DNA of 17,161 bases, taken from an uncultured bacterium (GTDB lineage: Bacteria; Cyanobacteriota; Vampirovibrionia; Gastranaerophilales; Gastranaerophilaceae). Shown piece after piece: positions 15,805 through 17,161 of the stretch. The notes under the pieces were generated by a model. The model was not told where the DNA came from, searched no databases, and saw only the letters and a program-made list of their open reading frames with translations. Where the stretch lies: NCBI GenBank assembly GCA_948742005.1, contig CAPYQR010000016.1, positions 1 to 17,161 on the forward strand, in the 5' to 3' direction. Every line of letters starts with the position of its first letter. Position 1 is the first letter of the stretch. A program made the position numbers and the translations under genes.

Positions 15805-16146
15805 TTATGCTGTTCCTGATTTAATTAAAATATTGCCTTTAGAATCTTTTACATCTTTTAATACTGAAAATTTAACTTTTAATTTATCAAAAAATGCCAT
15901 CAACCCAAAAACAATAACCCCAAAATAAAACCCAAAACATCGACAGCACAAAGCCATTGGATATCTCAAAACCCAAAATGACCTGTCAGGAGCTTGATGG
16001 CAGGAATATATAAATAAAGAAGTCAGCTTTGCAGATAGTTCATAGTTTTGAAAATACGATAAAATAGGGGCGGATAAACTTGCCAGAACGAAGAAAGAGC
16101 TGTAAATACAAAACAGTAAAATTATTATTTTTCCAAATTTTTTCAT
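15805..16146 (-). CDS. DUF2085-like small membrane protein, probably truncated
   Basis: A 113-residue protein resembling the N-terminal half of DUF2085 membrane proteins, whose function is unknown. There are two hydrophobic segments (about 5-27 and 63-86). Between them is the family signature: CHQ at 49-51, PDRS at 53-56, and CCRCFG at 67-72, cysteines and histidine that could bind metal or form disulfides. Family members usually continue with further membrane helices. Here the protein ends in a hydrophilic tail (about 88-113, KDVKDSKGNILIKSG), so it is probably a C-terminal truncation or replacement. AGGA lies about eight bases before the ATG. It stands alone between the terminator and the regulator pseudogene. 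The family call rests on the motif only. Confidence 0.7.
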   Translation of the reverse strand: MKKFGKIIILLFCIYSSFFVLASLSAPILSYFQNYELSAKLTSLFIYSCHQAPDRSFWVLRYPMALCCRCFGFYFGVIVFGLMAFFDKLKVKFSVLKDVKDSKGNILIKSGTA

Positions 16147-16299
16147 TTTTTAAATCCTGATATTTTTTTGTTCTTAGGCTGTTGATATTGTTGTTTTATA
16201 TTAATGATTTTCTTATGACAAACAATTTTTTTAGTATTAAAAACAAAATTCTTATTATGTGCAATAGATAAGTTAAAAAAAAGAGAATAACATATCAAT

Positions 16300-16640
16300 A
16301 TGTTTGATGAAAAAACAATAAAGAAAAGATTTGGTCGAAATCTCCGCGGGTTACGCATGCAAAGAGATTTAACACAAGAACAATTAGCAGAACGAATAAA
16401 TCGCCTCAATCTATCGGACAGCTTGAAATCGGTCGTTCATTCATTTCAAGCAAAAGATTGGCAATTTTTTGCAATTTTTTTGAACTTGAACCGTCTGCAT
16501 TTTTTAGTAATAGAATAACCCCACTATCAGAAAAGGATTTGGATTATATAAGTGAAATTAAACGTCAATTACCTCTTTTAAGTACCAATAAATTAAAAGA
16601 AATGTATGAAATTTTGCTTGTCATAAAAAATAATGACTAA
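16300..16640 (+). pseudogene. XRE-family regulator gene broken by a frameshift
   Basis: The first frame (from the ATG at 16300) gives the start of a helix-turn-helix protein (LRMQRDLTQEQLAERIN), then turns to nonsense and stops at 16518. The continuation, KSPQSIGQLEIGRSF and a further ~65 residues to the stop at 16640, lies in the -1 frame. Restoring one ATAA/AATA unit near 16395-16404 rejoins both halves and gives LAERINKSPQSIGQLE, which aligns residue for residue with a standard XRE helix-turn-helix; the repaired protein would have 114 residues. Slippage of a four-base tandem repeat therefore explains the break, though a one-base deletion is also possible. The C-terminal part resembles that of the intact regulator at 16778. 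The upstream region has TAACAT six bases before the ATG and no clear ribosome site. Confidence 0.8.
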
Positions 16641-16701
16641 TTTGTTATTTAGGTTTCAGATGTTCACCCCCTCAGATATAATTTAGCGTTTATTTGTAAC
16701 G

Positions 16702-16770
16702 TATTCATTATATTAATTAAATTTTACCATGAATAACATAATACTAGATAACTAATAATCAAAATACAAT
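16702..16770 (+). promoter_or_regulatory. Control region of the intact XRE gene
   Basis: A -10-like TACAAT (16765-16770) ends seven bases before the ATG at 16778; there is no convincing -35 box and no Shine-Dalgarno sequence. A second, perfect TATAAT at 16677-16682 could give a longer leader. A seven-base inverted repeat, TATTCAT (16702-16708) and ATGAATA (16729-16735), has arms about 27 bases apart and might be an autoregulatory operator. All three are weak individually because the region is very AT-rich. Confidence 0.3.
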
Positions 16771-16777
16771 ATATTTT

Positions 16778-17107
16778 ATGGATATTAATGAGTTCAGAAA
16801 AAAATTAGGTCAAAGAATTAAGATTTTTAGACAATCGAAAAAATATTCGCAAGAGAAGCTTTGCGAAATCATTGGACTTGAACAAACAAATTTATCAAAT
16901 ATTGAAACCGGAAAAAGTTTTCCAAGTTATGAAACATTATTTAATATGTTTACAAAAGCTAAAATGGATGTGAATTTTTTATTTGGTTTTATTAAAAGTG
17001 ATAATACTTATTACGATTCTATCGATTATCAAATAATGGAAATGATGTCAAAATTTTCTAATGATACAAAAATGCGTTTAAAGAATATTATGGAAGTTAT
17101 GAAATAA
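16778..17107 (+). CDS. XRE-family helix-turn-helix transcriptional regulator
   Basis: A 109-residue DNA-binding protein. The Cro/CI-type helix-turn-helix spans about 7-62 (LGQRIKIFRQSKKYSQEKL, then GLEQTNLSNIETGKSFPS). A short C-terminal helix (about 84-109, DYQIMEMMSKFSNDTKMRLKNIMEVM) probably mediates dimerisation. Such small regulators commonly repress their own gene or a neighbouring mobile element or toxin system; no target is visible before the window ends. It follows a frameshifted gene of the same family and general layout, so the two may be old paralogues. No ribosome site precedes the ATG. Oriented away from the housekeeping genes, it may mark the start of an accessory region. Confidence 0.85.
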   Translation: MDINEFRKKLGQRIKIFRQSKKYSQEKLCEIIGLEQTNLSNIETGKSFPSYETLFNMFTKAKMDVNFLFGFIKSDNTYYDSIDYQIMEMMSKFSNDTKMRLKNIMEVMK

Positions 17108-17116
17108 AAAATATTC

Positions 17117-17156
17117 AACCTGCAAATTTATTTAACCTGCAGGTTTTGATTTGTTT
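17117..17156 (+). terminator. Possible terminator after the XRE gene
   Basis: AACCTGCA (17117-17124) pairs with TGCAGGTT (17138-17145), an eight-base stem with a 13-base loop, starting 10 bases after the stop codon. A T-rich but interrupted tract follows. The second arm also forms a perfect 12-base palindrome (17134-17145), so an alternative compact hairpin is possible. The T tract is imperfect, hence moderate confidence. Confidence 0.5.
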
Positions 17157-17161
17157 TAAAC

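Noticed and set aside
16143..16409. Minus-strand open frame of 88 codons at the right side
   Set aside because: Its N-terminal part is antisense to the XRE regulator start, its composition is low-complexity and Lys/Ile/Asn-rich, and it ends at the DUF2085 start; it looks like a shadow frame.
16461..16480. Tandem GCAATTTTTT repeat as a phase-variation tract
   Set aside because: Only two copies, read in the proper frame as an ordinary part of the XRE protein (AIFCNFF); not where the frame is broken.
16729..16755. Eight-codon open frame upstream of the XRE gene, as a possible leader peptide
   Set aside because: No ribosome site, no regulatory codon run and no attenuator hairpin after it.
16147..17161. 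Toxin-antitoxin, phage or defence system at the right edge
   Set aside because: Only two small XRE regulators are visible; no toxin, integrase, attachment site or effector gene is present in the window.

Overview
The window looks like chromosomal DNA of a low-GC, anaerobic, Gram-negative-type bacterium of the non-photosynthetic sister lineage of Cyanobacteria (Melainabacteria/Vampirovibrionia, for example Gastranaerophilales). This is an inference. It rests on the lysA-cdaA pair (an order I recall from Cyanobacteria), a stand-alone glyS with no glyQ beside it, a protein with a DUF1822-like N-terminus (a mainly cyanobacterial family), an MCE/MlaD protein and a TonB-type C-terminal domain (both expected with an outer membrane), and an anaerobe-type reverse rubrerythrin.

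Layout. Positions 1-92 hold no gene that I can see. On the minus strand, lysA (diaminopimelate decarboxylase) is followed by cdaA (c-di-AMP synthase). Divergent from them, on the plus strand, run an AI-2E-family membrane protein and a radical SAM protein. The radical SAM gene collides at its 3' end with a minus-strand hypothetical gene, whose likely terminator lies inside the radical SAM coding sequence. Upstream of the hypothetical gene, same strand, is a large chimeric membrane protein (DUF1822-like, zinc-finger, transmembrane, TonB C-terminal). Next come glyS (plus) and a minus-strand set in the transcription order ilvD, MlaD-like, DnaQ-like exonuclease.

An NrtR-like Nudix regulator is divergent from ilvD, and the two predicted promoters have -35 boxes only three bases apart. 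Downstream on the plus strand are a LeuD/aconitase-type small subunit that overlaps an NAD-type isocitrate dehydrogenase, then a reverse rubrerythrin ending at a clear bidirectional terminator. The right edge is more accessory in character: a short, probably truncated DUF2085 membrane protein, an XRE-family regulator gene broken by a frameshift, and an intact XRE-family regulator followed by a possible terminator.

How the genes fit together. ilvD serves branched-chain amino-acid synthesis. The LeuD-like and isocitrate dehydrogenase pair could make 2-oxoglutarate (citrate to isocitrate to 2-oxoglutarate) rather than leucine, because the dehydrogenase carries isocitrate-type substrate residues. 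lysA and cdaA tie peptidoglycan precursor supply to c-di-AMP signalling. No RNA gene, CRISPR array, transposase or recognisable defence system was found, and no stretch longer than 300 bases lacks a gene. The most unusual items are the chimeric DUF1822-like/zinc-finger/TonB protein, several promoters so close to start codons that the mRNAs may be leaderless, the terminator hidden in an opposing gene, and the recently broken regulator.
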